Positions 8,373 to 17,619 are shown, counted from the stretch's first letter. The stretch: 64,000 bases of DNA from Acidobacteriota bacterium (GCA_016703965.1 JADJBB010000002.1:186001-250000); one strand, 5' to 3'. Notes: generated by a model not told the origin, from the letters alone. Made by a program: numbers and translations.

Positions 8373-9548
8373 ATGAAGTTTGATGTACTCATATTACGGA
8401 TCGCCTTTGTGGGAATGTTAATTCTCCTCGGGTACCTGCTCAATCCATTTGAGCGGACGCAGCGATTCGGACTTGGGCTCATCGGGACCGAGGCGACGCG
8501 TAACTGGCTCTCAGCGGGTCTAGGCGGAGTTCTGGGATTGCTCGTGATCGTCTTTGAGATGCGCGTGCGTAAAGCTTCGCTAAAGACGCTTATCGGTGCA
8601 GCGGTCGGGTCGATCCTTGGCATCGTGGGTGCATTTCTCATTGGCGTCCTTATCTCGATACAGAAAGAAGCGGCCGTTTCGGCCGAGATGCAGACGTTTT
8701 TGACCATTTCGCTGATGGGCTTTATGGGCTACGTCGGGCTTATGGTCGGTGCGGCGAAGGGCGATTATCTCGACCTTTCGGCTCTCGGCGGCATCTTTAG
8801 CGACAAGAATATCAAACGCGATTACAAGATCCTTGACACGTCGGTCATCATCGACGGACGTATCGCAGATGTTGCTGAAACGGGTTTTCTCGGCGGATCG
8901 CTCATCATTCCTCACTTCATTTTGGCTGAATTGCAGCAGGTCGCTGATTCTGCAGATTCGTCAAAACGCCAGCGCGGACGCCGCGGGCTCGACATGCTGC
9001 AGCGGCTGCGGAACAACAGCAAGCTCGACATTCAGATCGTCGAGACCGATTTTCCGGCAGTAAAAGAGGTCGATCTCAAGCTTATCGAACTCGGCACGCA
9101 GCTCGATGCGGTGATCGTCACTAACGATTTTAATCTCAATAAAGTTTCCCAGCTTCGCGGCGTCGCGGTTCTTAACATAAATGAACTCGCTAACGCCCTC
9201 AAACCGGTCGTTCTGCCCGGCGAAGCGATGCGAGTTTTCATCCTCAAAGAAGGCAAGGAATACAATCAGGGCGTTGCGTATCTCGATGACGGAACAATGG
9301 TTGTTGTCGATAATGCCCGCCGCTTGATCGGCAAAACTGCCGATATCGCTGTGACCAGCGTTCTCCAAACGACTGCCGGCAAGATGATCTTCGGACGCCT
9401 CTGGGAAGAGAAAGACGAAGGGAACGGCAACGGAAATGGTAGCCATACCGACCCAAGTCTGAACATTCACGATTCGCGCTCATTGGGCTTTAAGAAAGCT
9501 ACCCGTGAGTTGCGGCAGACCACGATCATCGAAGAGATAGAAAACTGA
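8373..9548 (+). CDS. YacL-type PIN/TRAM domain membrane protein
   Basis: The 391-residue protein has four hydrophobic segments in the first 130 residues. These are followed by a PIN nuclease domain (YKILDTSVIIDGRI near residue 150; later VIVTNDFNLNKV with a second acidic residue) and a TRAM domain of about residues 280-345 (VFILKEGKEYNQGVAYLDDGTMVVV). The order matches Bacillus YacL, an integral membrane PIN/TRAM protein of incompletely known role, presumed to act on RNA. In this window it lies upstream of ispD, as YacL-type genes often do. TAAGAT at 8357-8362 lies only 10 bases before the ATG, suggesting a very short leader. Confidence 0.92.
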   Translation: MKFDVLILRIAFVGMLILLGYLLNPFERTQRFGLGLIGTEATRNWLSAGLGGVLGLLVIVFEMRVRKASLKTLIGAAVGSILGIVGAFLIGVLISIQKEAAVSAEMQTFLTISLMGFMGYVGLMVGAAKGDYLDLSALGGIFSDKNIKRDYKILDTSVIIDGRIADVAETGFLGGSLIIPHFILAELQQVADSADSSKRQRGRRGLDMLQRLRNNSKLDIQIVETDFPAVKEVDLKLIELGTQLDAVIVTNDFNLNKVSQLRGVAVLNINELANALKPVVLPGEAMRVFILKEGKEYNQGVAYLDDGTMVVVDNARRLIGKTADIAVTSVLQTTAGKMIFGRLWEEKDEGNGNGNGSHTDPSLNIHDSRSLGFKKATRELRQTTIIEEIEN

Positions 9549-9558
9549 TCACGTAAGT

Positions 9559-9634
9559 TGCGGAAGCCCGCACGAAGTAAGGGCTCTCGTCACGAGCAAT
9601 TGGAGAGAGCCCTTACTTCGTGCGGGCTTCTGCA
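9559..9634. repeat. Stem-loop repeat, family 1, copy B (near-perfect)
   Basis: Arms at 9559-9588 and 9605-9634 are 30 bases each with a single mismatch, around a 16-base loop. It is the best-preserved copy of the family and fills most of the gap between the YacL-like gene and ispD. It could end transcription or stabilise RNA ends, but no function is demonstrated. Confidence 0.88.
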
Positions 9635-9646
9635 TTTTACTAACTG

Positions 9647-10327
9647 ATGAACACCGCCATCATCGTTGCTGCCGGGAGCGGGTCACGCTTTGGTGGCGAG
9701 CAGCCAAAACAATTCGTCGAGATCCTCGGCAAACCGCTAATCATACACACTCTAGAAAAATTTCAAGCTTGTTCGGCGGTGGATGAGATCGTACTGGTTT
9801 TGTCAGCGGATGCGATCGAGGAATTTCAAATTTCAAATTTCCGATCTGAAATTGGAAAATTAAAAAAGGTCATTGCGGGCGGTTCGTCGCGGGCCGAATC
9901 GGTGAAAAACGGCCTCGAAGCTGTCACGGCTGAAACAAAGATCGTTGCCGTTCATGATGGAGCGAGGCCTCTGGTTTCGGTGGATGAGATCACTGCGACG
10001 ATCGTGAAAGCGAATGAGGTCGGTGCGGCGTGTCTAGTCGGAGTCGTAACCGACACGATAAAAACGATCCGTGGCGACGAGATCTCGGGTACGCTTGACC
10101 GTGATAAACTTAGACGTGCACTTACCCCGCAGACTTTTAAGGTCGAAGTTTTGCGCAGTGCATTCGCTCTAGGCGGTGTGAGCGAAGCGGCCACGGATGA
10201 ATGCTACCTCGTCGAAAAACTCGGGCATCCGATCGCTTTTGTTGAAGGGAGCTCGCGGAATATTAAGATAACGCGGCAGGAAGATCTGATCTTTGCGAAG
10301 GCCTACCTGCCTGAACCGCTTGCGTAA
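9647..10327 (+). CDS. ispD: 2-C-methyl-D-erythritol 4-phosphate cytidylyltransferase
   Basis: IspD transfers CMP from CTP to MEP in the non-mevalonate isoprenoid pathway. The 226-residue protein opens with IIVAAGSGSRFGGEQPKQF, the nucleotidyltransferase loop with its conserved Arg and Lys, and has the AVHDGARPLV motif typical of IspD and a C-terminal VEGSSRNIKITRQEDL block. An AT-rich stretch at 9820-9862 with repeated AATTTCAA units codes in frame for FQISNFRSEIGKLKK and adds no excess length. ispF follows 88 bases downstream. Confidence 0.96.
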   Translation: MNTAIIVAAGSGSRFGGEQPKQFVEILGKPLIIHTLEKFQACSAVDEIVLVLSADAIEEFQISNFRSEIGKLKKVIAGGSSRAESVKNGLEAVTAETKIVAVHDGARPLVSVDEITATIVKANEVGAACLVGVVTDTIKTIRGDEISGTLDRDKLRRALTPQTFKVEVLRSAFALGGVSEAATDECYLVEKLGHPIAFVEGSSRNIKITRQEDLIFAKAYLPEPLA

Positions 10328-10415
10328 AGCGGGCGGAATGAGTTGATGACTCTTGAAGTTTATTCCGCGTCCTAAGAAGGACGCTCGCAGGCGAGGGCGG
10401 CTGCGTTCCTGGCTT

Positions 10416-10898
10416 ATGTATCGAATCGGATTTGGGACAGATGTTCATCGGCTTATCGAAGGGCGGCCGCTGGTTATTGGCGGCGTGGTGATCGATTCTG
10501 ACCTTGGGGCTGACGGGCATTCTGATGCGGACGTTCTGCTGCATGCGGCGACGGATGCCGTGCTCGGTGCGTTGGCTTTGGGAGATATCGGAACGCATTT
10601 TCCGAATACCGACGAGCGGTGGCGAAATGCCGAGAGCTCGGAATTTTTAATGTACGCGGTTGGTCTTGCGCGGGAACGCGGCTATGAGGTAGTCAATATC
10701 GACACGACCATCGACCTTGAACGCCCAAAACTCCGGCCGCATATCGAGGCAATTCGTGCGGGCCTCGCAAACGCTCTGCGGGTCGAGATCGGCCAGGTCA
10801 GCGTTAAGGCTAAGACTGGCGAAGCAGTGGATTCCGTTGGCGAAGGCTGGGCGATCAGGGCTCAAGCCGTTGTCTTGATACAGCGTATTGAACACTAA
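10416..10898 (+). CDS. ispF: 2-C-methyl-D-erythritol 2,4-cyclodiphosphate synthase
   Basis: IspF cyclises CDP-ME-2-phosphate to MEcPP with release of CMP. The 160-residue protein has the metal-binding GTDVHRL near residue 7 and DGHSDADVLLHAATDA near residue 35, plus KAKTGEAVDSVGEGWAI near the C-terminus. ATG 10416 gives the standard N-terminus (MYRIGFGTDVH); the frame is open upstream to 10353, but that part is unlike the family. The stop codon lies inside the left arm of an inverted repeat, which supplies the last codons. With ispD, two of the seven MEP-pathway steps are encoded here. Confidence 0.96.
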   Translation: MYRIGFGTDVHRLIEGRPLVIGGVVIDSDLGADGHSDADVLLHAATDAVLGALALGDIGTHFPNTDERWRNAESSEFLMYAVGLARERGYEVVNIDTTIDLERPKLRPHIEAIRAGLANALRVEIGQVSVKAKTGEAVDSVGEGWAIRAQAVVLIQRIEH

Positions 10899-10955
10899 GA
10901 TCGCTTAGACATAGAGAAACACGGGTTTCTCTACGTTTCGGGCGATCTTAGCGTT
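10891..10955. repeat. Inverted repeat, family 2, overlapping the ispF stop
   Basis: Arms at 10891-10920 and 10925-10955 pair imperfectly (AACACTAAGATCGC with GCGATCTTAGCGTT as the outer core). The left arm includes the ispF TAA at 10896-10898. It resembles the other ACTAAG/ACCAC/CAGAG-type repeats found at gene ends in the window and may act as a terminator. Confidence 0.65.
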
Positions 10956-11024
10956 TAAATAACCCGCCGACTGTGCGAATATTGTAATACCGATTTAATT
11001 CGAATTCCCAACGGCTGACTTTTT

Positions 11025-12335
11025 ATGCGTCCTCAAGAAATAATCGCGATAAAACGCGATGGCAAAGCACTTTCGGATCCGGAGATCACGGCGTTCATTG
11101 ATGGCGTTTGTGACGGCTCGTGGGCCGATTACCAGATAACCGCCTTAATAATGGCGATGTTCATTCGCGGCCTGAACCGGCGGGAGCAGTATTCGATAAC
11201 GGGAGCGATGCTGAATTCGGGGACGATAATGGATTTTTCCGATATCGACGCCCCCAAGGGCGACAAACATTCGACCGGCGGCGTTGGCGACAAAACCTCG
11301 CTGCTCATAGCACCGCTCGCCGCTGCCTGCGGTGTTGCGGTCCCTATGATCTCGGGCCGTGGTCTCGGCCACACGGGCGGGACGCTCGACAAACTTGAGT
11401 CAATACCCGGTTTTGATGTAAATCTCTCGTTCGCGAATTTCAAAAAGGTACTGAAAAAGTGCGGCCTTGCTCTCGGCGGACAAACCAAGTCTATCGCCCC
11501 CGCCGACAAAAAGATCTACGCCCTGCGTGACGCGACCTCGACGGTGCCGTACATTCCGCTCATTGTGGCTTCGATAATGTCAAAGAAACTTGCAGAAGGG
11601 CTCGATGTTTTGGTGCTGGATGTAAAAACGGGCTCGGGAGCTTTTATTCAGAAATATGCCGAGACGCTGAAGCTCGCGAATTCGCTCTGCGAAACGGGCA
11701 AGTCCTTTGGCGTCAACACGCGGGCGATCATCACGGAGATGAATCAACCGCTCGGCAAATATGTCGGCAATGCTCTCGAGGTTTACGAATGCCTCAAGAT
11801 CCTCCGCGACGAAGCCGAAGAACAGATGAAGCCGACGCTTGAGCTTTCAGTTGAGCTGACGGCGACGATGCTCGTTCAATGCAAGATCGCCGGCACGATG
11901 GAAAATGCACGCGATAAGATCAATCGAGCCCTAAAATCCGGCGAAGCTCTTTCGAGATTTCGCAAGAACATTGAGATGCAGAGCGGTGACCCGAAGGTTT
12001 GCGATAAGCCGGAAATGCTGTTGACAAAGGGGTTAACGGAGATCGTCGTAAAATCGGACAACAGCGGTTATGTCGCGGATATCGATTCGCTGATCGTGGG
12101 CAATGTCGTCTGCGAGATCGGCGGCGGACGGCTTAACGCGGAAGATACGGTCGATCACGCTGTTGGCTATTCATGCCTTAAAAAGATCGGCGACCGTGTG
12201 CAGAACGGCGAGGAACTCGGCATTGTATATTGCCGTAAAAATCACCCCCCGCAAATTAGCGAAAAACTTCGAAGCGCGTATAAAATATCGAAGGAAATCA
12301 CCAGGACAACTAAACTGATCAGAGCGACGGTCTAA
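11025..12335 (+). CDS. Pyrimidine-nucleoside / thymidine phosphorylase
   Basis: This enzyme splits thymidine or uridine with phosphate to the free base and (deoxy)ribose-1-phosphate. The 436-residue protein has the family signature GDKHSTGGVGDKTS near residue 79, the SGRGLGHTGGTLDKLE block, and DVKTGSGAF. The C-terminal domain ends with GDRVQNGEELGIVY. The sequence does not clearly separate thymidine phosphorylase (deoA) from the broader pyrimidine type (pdp). It is followed by a nucleoside-type BMP lipoprotein and ABC ATPase on the same strand, which fits nucleoside uptake and salvage. Confidence 0.93.
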   Translation: MRPQEIIAIKRDGKALSDPEITAFIDGVCDGSWADYQITALIMAMFIRGLNRREQYSITGAMLNSGTIMDFSDIDAPKGDKHSTGGVGDKTSLLIAPLAAACGVAVPMISGRGLGHTGGTLDKLESIPGFDVNLSFANFKKVLKKCGLALGGQTKSIAPADKKIYALRDATSTVPYIPLIVASIMSKKLAEGLDVLVLDVKTGSGAFIQKYAETLKLANSLCETGKSFGVNTRAIITEMNQPLGKYVGNALEVYECLKILRDEAEEQMKPTLELSVELTATMLVQCKIAGTMENARDKINRALKSGEALSRFRKNIEMQSGDPKVCDKPEMLLTKGLTEIVVKSDNSGYVADIDSLIVGNVVCEIGGGRLNAEDTVDHAVGYSCLKKIGDRVQNGEELGIVYCRKNHPPQISEKLRSAYKISKEITRTTKLIRATV

Positions 12336-12336
12336 T

Positions 12337-12400
12337 GTTCAGAGTTCAAACTCGTTGACGCGATCGCTTGCGAAAGGCCGTGATAAGCAGAACTCAGAAC
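12337..12400. repeat. Interrupted 11-base inverted repeat before the BMP gene
   Basis: GTTCAGAGTTC at 12337-12347 pairs with GAACTCAGAAC at 12390-12400 with one mismatch. It begins just after the stop of the phosphorylase gene (12335) and ends 2 bases before the BMP lipoprotein ATG at 12403. It could form a hairpin that modulates expression between the two genes; this is speculative. Confidence 0.4.
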
Positions 12401-12402
12401 GT

Positions 12403-13458
12403 ATGAAACAACGCAATCTTCTTTTCATTGTATTGATCGTCGCCTCGAGCTTCCTCGTTTCTTCCTGCTCAAACATGGTCCAAGCCCGCCGCGAGGGCTG
12501 TAAGGTGAAGGTCGGCATTGTTTTCGACATTGGCGGCAAAAATGACCGCTCGTTCAACGCTGCGGCGTGGGAAGGTGTTAAGCGGGCCGAAAAGGACCTC
12601 GACATTTGTCTCTACGACGTAGAACCCGGAAATCCGACCTCTATCGAGCCGGCAATGCGGGCCTTTGCCGAGAAGAATTTTGATCTCGTCATCGGCGTCG
12701 GCTTTGCTCAGGGGCCGATCATGCAGAAGGTCGCACTCGACTATCCAAACAATAAGTTCGCCATCGTAGACGGCGTTATCTTTGAAGAAGACGGGAAAAC
12801 ACCTCTTAAAAACGTCGCTTCGCTCGTCTTTCGCGAGCACGAAGGTTCGTATTTGGTCGGCATGATCGCGGCTTCGAAATCGAAGACCGGCGTGCTCGGC
12901 TTCCTCGGCGGCATGGACATTCCGCTCATTCACCGCTTCGAAACCGGCTATGCCGAAGGAGCTCGCTCCGTCAATCCGAACATCAAGGTCATCGACAACT
13001 ACGTCGGCGTCACGGACGGCGCGTGGAACAACCCCGGTAAAGGCAAGGAACTCTCGCTCGCTCAGATCGAGAAAGGCGCGGACGTGATCTTCACGGCGGC
13101 CGGAAACTCGGGGCTCGGAGCATTCGATGCCGTCGAGCAATACGGTAAAACGAACGGCGAAGCGAACAAATTTGTCATCGGCGTGGACTCGAACCAGAAC
13201 GGCGTGAAGCCCGGATTCGTTCTGACTTCGATGGTCAAGCGCGTCGATAATGCCGTATATGATGTCGTCAAAGAGATCCTCGCCGGAAAATTCAGCGGCG
13301 GTTTCCATACCTTCGGCCTCGACAAAGACGGCGTTGCCTATGCGATCGACGACAACAATAGATCATTGATCCCGGCGGATGTCATCAAGAAAGTTGAGGA
13401 AGCCAAAACGAAGATCGGTACCGGCGAGATAAAAGTGACAGATGCGATGGCAAAGTAA
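12403..13458 (+). CDS. BMP-family ABC transporter substrate-binding lipoprotein
   Basis: The 351-residue product has a lipoprotein signal with lipobox VSSC at about residue 20 and the BMP/PnrA fold: KVGIVFDIGGKNDRSFNAAAWEG, then IGVGFAQGPIM, GFLGGMDIPLIHRFETGY and VIGVDSNQNG. BMP proteins bind nucleosides outside the membrane for ABC import. ATG 12403 is chosen because it gives a normal lipoprotein signal; an in-frame upstream start at 12355 does not. It follows the nucleoside phosphorylase and precedes the ATPase by 2 bases. Confidence 0.93.
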   Translation: MKQRNLLFIVLIVASSFLVSSCSNMVQARREGCKVKVGIVFDIGGKNDRSFNAAAWEGVKRAEKDLDICLYDVEPGNPTSIEPAMRAFAEKNFDLVIGVGFAQGPIMQKVALDYPNNKFAIVDGVIFEEDGKTPLKNVASLVFREHEGSYLVGMIAASKSKTGVLGFLGGMDIPLIHRFETGYAEGARSVNPNIKVIDNYVGVTDGAWNNPGKGKELSLAQIEKGADVIFTAAGNSGLGAFDAVEQYGKTNGEANKFVIGVDSNQNGVKPGFVLTSMVKRVDNAVYDVVKEILAGKFSGGFHTFGLDKDGVAYAIDDNNRSLIPADVIKKVEEAKTKIGTGEIKVTDAMAK

Positions 13459-13460
13459 AA

Positions 13461-14957
13461 ATGCTCGAATTACGAAATATCACGAAAACATTCGGAAGCG
13501 TGACGGCTAACAACGACGTTTCCATCAAGGTCGAAAAAGGCACCATCCACGCAATTGTTGGCGAGAATGGTGCCGGTAAATCGACCATTATGCGCATCGC
13601 CTATGGCTTTTATAAGGCTGACAGCGGTGAGATCTTGGTCGACGGAAAGGTGGTTTCGATCAAGAATCCGCACGATGCGATCGCGTTGGGGATCGGGATG
13701 GTGCATCAGCATTTTATGCTGGTTGACACAATGACGGCGGCTGAGAATATCGTGCTTGGTGCTGAAACTGGGTCGGCGGGCAATCTGGACCTCGACAAGG
13801 CAAACCGTGACATTCTTGCTCTTTCAAACGAACTTCGTCTAGGGGTCGATCCCAGAGCGTACATCGAGAACATGTCTGTTGGTCAGCAGCAGCGGGTCGA
13901 ACTGCTCAAGGCTTTGTACCGCAACGCTGAATTGCTGATCTTAGATGAGCCAACAGCGGTGCTTTCGCCGCAGGAGGTCGAGGAATTTTTCAGCATTCTC
14001 CGTCGGATGCGTGAGCAGGGCAAAACGATCATTATCATCACGCACAAACTCGACGAGGTGCTCGCGATCTCCGACGAAGTGACCGTGATGCGTGACGGCA
14101 AATCGGTCGGGAACGTTAAAACCTCGGAAACCACCGCCAAGGATCTCGCTCGAATGATCGTCGGCCGCGACGTTCTGCTTCGGGTTGATAAAACCGACGC
14201 CGAGCCGAAAAACGTAGTTCTCGAGGTCAAGAACCTCGTCGTCAGCGGCAAGACGGTGAACAGCGTCAACGGCGTTTCGTTCGCGGTCAGAGCCGGTGAG
14301 ATCGTCGGAATTGCGGGTATCGAGGGCAACGGGCAGACCGAACTGATCGAGGCTTTGTCGGGCCTGATAAAATCGAGCGGCGGCAGCGTCGAATTTGACG
14401 GTAAAGACATCACGAATCGCACCGCCCGCGAACTAAAAGAACTCGGCATCGGCCACATTCCCGAGGATCGCCACAAACGCGGACTGCTGCTGCACTGTGA
14501 TCTCGGCGAAAATTCGATCCTCGGTGTTCACTACCGCCAACCGATCGCCGCTGCCGCCGGATTTATGAATACCGGCGTTATTTCAAAACGCGTAAATGAG
14601 ATCATCCAGCGTTTCGATGTCCGCCCGCCAAACGCCGACCTACCGGCAAAAGCTCTTTCCGGCGGTAATCAGCAAAAGCTCATAATTGGCCGCGAATTTG
14701 AACTGAATCCCAAACTCCTGCTCGTTTCACAACCAACCCGCGGCGTAGATATAGGTGCCATCGAGTTCATTCACCGAAAATTGATCGAACTCCGCGATGC
14801 AGGCTCGGCAGTTCTGCTCGTCTCCGCCGAACTCGAAGAAGTAACGGCCCTCGCCGACCGCCTCCTCGTCATCCGCGAAGGCAAGATCGCCGGCGAGGTC
14901 GATCCAAAAGTGACATCGGTCGAAGAGATCGGATTGATGATGACGGGCGGAGACTGA
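13461..14957 (+). CDS. BMP-type nucleoside ABC transporter ATPase, two cassettes
   Basis: The 498-residue protein has two ABC domains, as in the YufO/NupO and RbsA-like group. The first has Walker A GENGAGKST near residue 35, signature MSVGQQQRV and LILDEPTAVLSPQE. The second has the degenerate loop GIEGNGQTEL and signature LSGGNQQKL. The first site is expected to be active and the second weaker, as is common in this group. It starts 2 bases after the BMP gene. The usual two permease genes are absent: after the stop there is a hairpin and then a gene on the opposite strand. Confidence 0.94.
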   Translation: MLELRNITKTFGSVTANNDVSIKVEKGTIHAIVGENGAGKSTIMRIAYGFYKADSGEILVDGKVVSIKNPHDAIALGIGMVHQHFMLVDTMTAAENIVLGAETGSAGNLDLDKANRDILALSNELRLGVDPRAYIENMSVGQQQRVELLKALYRNAELLILDEPTAVLSPQEVEEFFSILRRMREQGKTIIIITHKLDEVLAISDEVTVMRDGKSVGNVKTSETTAKDLARMIVGRDVLLRVDKTDAEPKNVVLEVKNLVVSGKTVNSVNGVSFAVRAGEIVGIAGIEGNGQTELIEALSGLIKSSGGSVEFDGKDITNRTARELKELGIGHIPEDRHKRGLLLHCDLGENSILGVHYRQPIAAAAGFMNTGVISKRVNEIIQRFDVRPPNADLPAKALSGGNQQKLIIGREFELNPKLLLVSQPTRGVDIGAIEFIHRKLIELRDAGSAVLLVSAELEEVTALADRLLVIREGKIAGEVDPKVTSVEEIGLMMTGGD

Positions 14958-14982
14958 GGAGCCTAACCACGAAATCGCGCGA

Positions 14983-15020
14983 AAAACCACGAACCATGGA
15001 ATATAGTTTCGTGGTTTTTT
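14983..15020 (+). terminator. Hairpin with T-run after the ABC ATPase gene
   Basis: AAAACCACGAA near 14984-14993 pairs with TTTCGTGGTT at 15007-15016, followed by a run of T. A further copy of AACCACGAAA lies at 14965-14974. It sits between convergent genes and probably terminates the nucleoside transporter transcript. It also belongs to the ACCACGAA-type repeat family. Confidence 0.65.
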
Positions 15021-15022
15021 TC

Positions 15023-17446
15023 TTACTTTGCAGATCGGTTGATCAAGAGGACGTCGCTCGTCTCGACGGCGCGGATGACGGCGAGTTGGCTGCCCTCCTG
15101 ATTCCAGTTAAATGAAATAATGTCGTCGGACGGGAAGTCGGTCAGCGGTTTGGCGGCTCCGCCGTCGAGCGGTTGTAACCAGATGTTCTGCACGCCGCCC
15201 GGGCTGTTGAGGAACGCGATCGCCTTTCCGTCGCGGGTCCATTTTACGAGCCGTTCGACGACTGTTGAGGGAAAGTCGAAACGCTTTACGCGTTTTCCAT
15301 CTTCGAGGTCGATGATACCGATGCCCCAGCGAGACCTTTCGAGGCTTGAGTCAAGATAATGATATGCCACGAACTTTCCGTCCGGCGAGATCGACGGGCG
15401 GGAAGCTGTGGTCTTTGTTAGTTCGATGGACTCGCCGCCTTCGATCGGCATTTTTCGCAGTGTTGGATAATTTCCGCCCGACTGATAGACGATCCAGCGG
15501 CCGTCCGGCGTACATTGCGGATAGAGTTCTGCATCACCGTTTGTTATTCGCTCCAGACCCGATCCGTCGATATTCACACGCCAAAGGTTATACTTTCCGT
15601 CTTGCTCAGCGGCGAAGATAAATTGCTTTCCGTCAACCGTAACGGCAAGTCCGAGCCTCGCATTCGCACCGACGGTTAACTGACGTACACCTGATCCGTC
15701 CGCGTTCATCGTCCAGATATCCGAACTGCCGCCGGCGTTCGAGGTATAAGCGAGCCGGCCGTCCGGCAGCCAGATGAGTTCGTTGAGCCAACCCGCCTCG
15801 GACATTATCTGTTTCGAGCCCGCCACGCCTTCACCTAACGTCCAAATGTTTGAGACGGTGTGATTTTGAATTACCGCTAATGTTTTAGCGTCCGTTGTCA
15901 GGCTGAGATCCTGGTAGTCGTTCACGTCGCGGGTAATGCGCGATGCCGTGCCGCCCGGCGACGATATATGCCAGAGCTGGTTTGGGCCGTTGGACGTTTC
16001 CGAGGCTGAAACAACGAGCCCATCAGCCAGCCACCGAGGCTGTCCAACCTGCTGCCAACGTTCATCAGTCAGCTTGCGTTCGACCCTCGTTTCGACGTCG
16101 ACGGCCATCACTGTCTCATAACGTCCCTTTTCGTCGCTCTGATTTACCGGAAAAGCAATACTCCTTCCACCGGGTGACCACGCCGGAGCGTACCAGAACA
16201 TATTCAGGTAATCGGGATCCTTGCGTGACACCAGCACCAATTCGTTTGGGTTCAGGTAATCGGGAGGCTGGCGGACCATGAGTAATCCCGGGTTTGAGTT
16301 GTCGGCATTCGTGACGATCAGCCGGCTTTCTTCCTGGTTAGATACCATGAACGCGAGTTTCGTTCCATCGGGCGAAAACGACGGTGCCCCGACATCATTC
16401 GCGACTTTCACGATCGGGCCGCCCAGCACCGGCACGCGAAACAGCTCCGTCTCGCCTTTGTCCCTTTCCAGAGCTAAGTAGTAGACAAAATTGCTATCAG
16501 GTGAGAACGTGACCGATACGAGGTAGCTCTGCGATGCGGGAGCGAGCTGTGTGTCGTTCGCGACGGCGACCTGGCGTACCCACAGGCTTTCACCGTCCGG
16601 CCCTGAGACAATGTGAGCAACATACTTGCCGTCCGGTGAGATCGAGCCTCCCCGCTTCGATCTGCCGGTCGTTGTGAGCCGCATCATGTCGGATCCGAGA
16701 AAAGGAACGCTTGCCGCACCGATGCTTTCTCCTCTCGTCGAAACTTTGTAAATGCCAAAGCCACCCACAGCTAATCCAGTAACCAAAACCACAAGAACCA
16801 AGGGTGAAAGCCATTTCGAGCGAGTCGGCACCAATGGCAGTGAGGTTTCGGCTGCCGGCTCCCGCCGCCAATCTGAGACCGAATAGATATTTCCCGAACG
16901 CTCGACGTTCAACGAATGCCCGGTTTCACGGGCGGGATCGGCATGACTAAGGGCTTGAAGGTTACCGCGTCGTTCAATGCGTTGAGGATTTCCGACCTGC
17001 GATCGTCCGGTCGGCGGAAGGGCTGCGTTTACGTTAACTTCACTTTCCGAGTCGAGACCATCTCCGTTGCTCAGAACGCGAACGGCACCGTTAAAGCGGT
17101 AGCCACGCCGTTTCAAAGTTTCGATGTAAGGCTTTCCGTCGCTCGTGCTGCCGAGAGTTTTACGAAGCACGTGAAGATACTGCGCGAGGTTCGACTCTTC
17201 CACCACCGTGTCGGCCCAGATCCGCTGCATCAGTTCCTCTTTACCGATGACCTCACCGCGACCTTCGACGAGCGCGATCAGCGTCTCAACCGCCTTCGGC
17301 GTGATGAGCACCTGGTCGCCGTTCCGGTAAAGAAGCCTTGTGGCGGCATCGAGTCGAAAATCTTCGAACTCATAAACCTTGTTTTGACTTAAGTTAGTCA
17401 CATTAAAGTTAAATTCACGATTTTTTAACGTTAAATCCAAAGACAT
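15023..17446 (-). CDS. Membrane-anchored winged-helix regulator with PD40/TolB-like propeller
   Basis: The 807-residue protein has an OmpR/CadC-type winged helix at about residues 25-105 (DFRLDAATRLLYRNGD, LITPKAVETLIALVE, YIETLKRRGYRFNG), a linker, and one transmembrane segment near residues 213-235. The rest is a large region of PD40 repeats (SPDGKYVAHI, SPDSNFVYYLAL, SPDGTKLAFM, SPDGKFVAYHY), probably an extracytoplasmic propeller. The layout suggests that an outside signal controls DNA binding on the inner face, as in CadC. Such proteins are numerous in Acidobacteriota. It is divergent from the S74 surface-protein gene across 173 bases and may regulate it, which is inference from position. 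Confidence 0.88.
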   Translation of the reverse strand: MSLDLTLKNREFNFNVTNLSQNKVYEFEDFRLDAATRLLYRNGDQVLITPKAVETLIALVEGRGEVIGKEELMQRIWADTVVEESNLAQYLHVLRKTLGSTSDGKPYIETLKRRGYRFNGAVRVLSNGDGLDSESEVNVNAALPPTGRSQVGNPQRIERRGNLQALSHADPARETGHSLNVERSGNIYSVSDWRREPAAETSLPLVPTRSKWLSPLVLVVLVTGLAVGGFGIYKVSTRGESIGAASVPFLGSDMMRLTTTGRSKRGGSISPDGKYVAHIVSGPDGESLWVRQVAVANDTQLAPASQSYLVSVTFSPDSNFVYYLALERDKGETELFRVPVLGGPIVKVANDVGAPSFSPDGTKLAFMVSNQEESRLIVTNADNSNPGLLMVRQPPDYLNPNELVLVSRKDPDYLNMFWYAPAWSPGGRSIAFPVNQSDEKGRYETVMAVDVETRVERKLTDERWQQVGQPRWLADGLVVSASETSNGPNQLWHISSPGGTASRITRDVNDYQDLSLTTDAKTLAVIQNHTVSNIWTLGEGVAGSKQIMSEAGWLNELIWLPDGRLAYTSNAGGSSDIWTMNADGSGVRQLTVGANARLGLAVTVDGKQFIFAAEQDGKYNLWRVNIDGSGLERITNGDAELYPQCTPDGRWIVYQSGGNYPTLRKMPIEGGESIELTKTTASRPSISPDGKFVAYHYLDSSLERSRWGIGIIDLEDGKRVKRFDFPSTVVERLVKWTRDGKAIAFLNSPGGVQNIWLQPLDGGAAKPLTDFPSDDIISFNWNQEGSQLAVIRAVETSDVLLINRSAK

Positions 17447-17619
17447 AACCGCATCTCCCGCTTAAATTCTCTATTGAGCGGACAAGACTGAACCGGCTGC
17501 ACGATCGTATCTCTGGAAAGATATCGATAGCATAGCGCAGACTGTTGTTCTAGGACAGCAAAATTATGCGCGGCCGAGTTTGTCCGCTCCCTAAAAGACG
17601 ATCGCGAGGTGTCACGAAT

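Noticed and set aside
12469..13308. 279-codon open frame on the minus strand
   Set aside because: It is a shadow of the BMP lipoprotein gene, whose signal peptide and motifs are clear.
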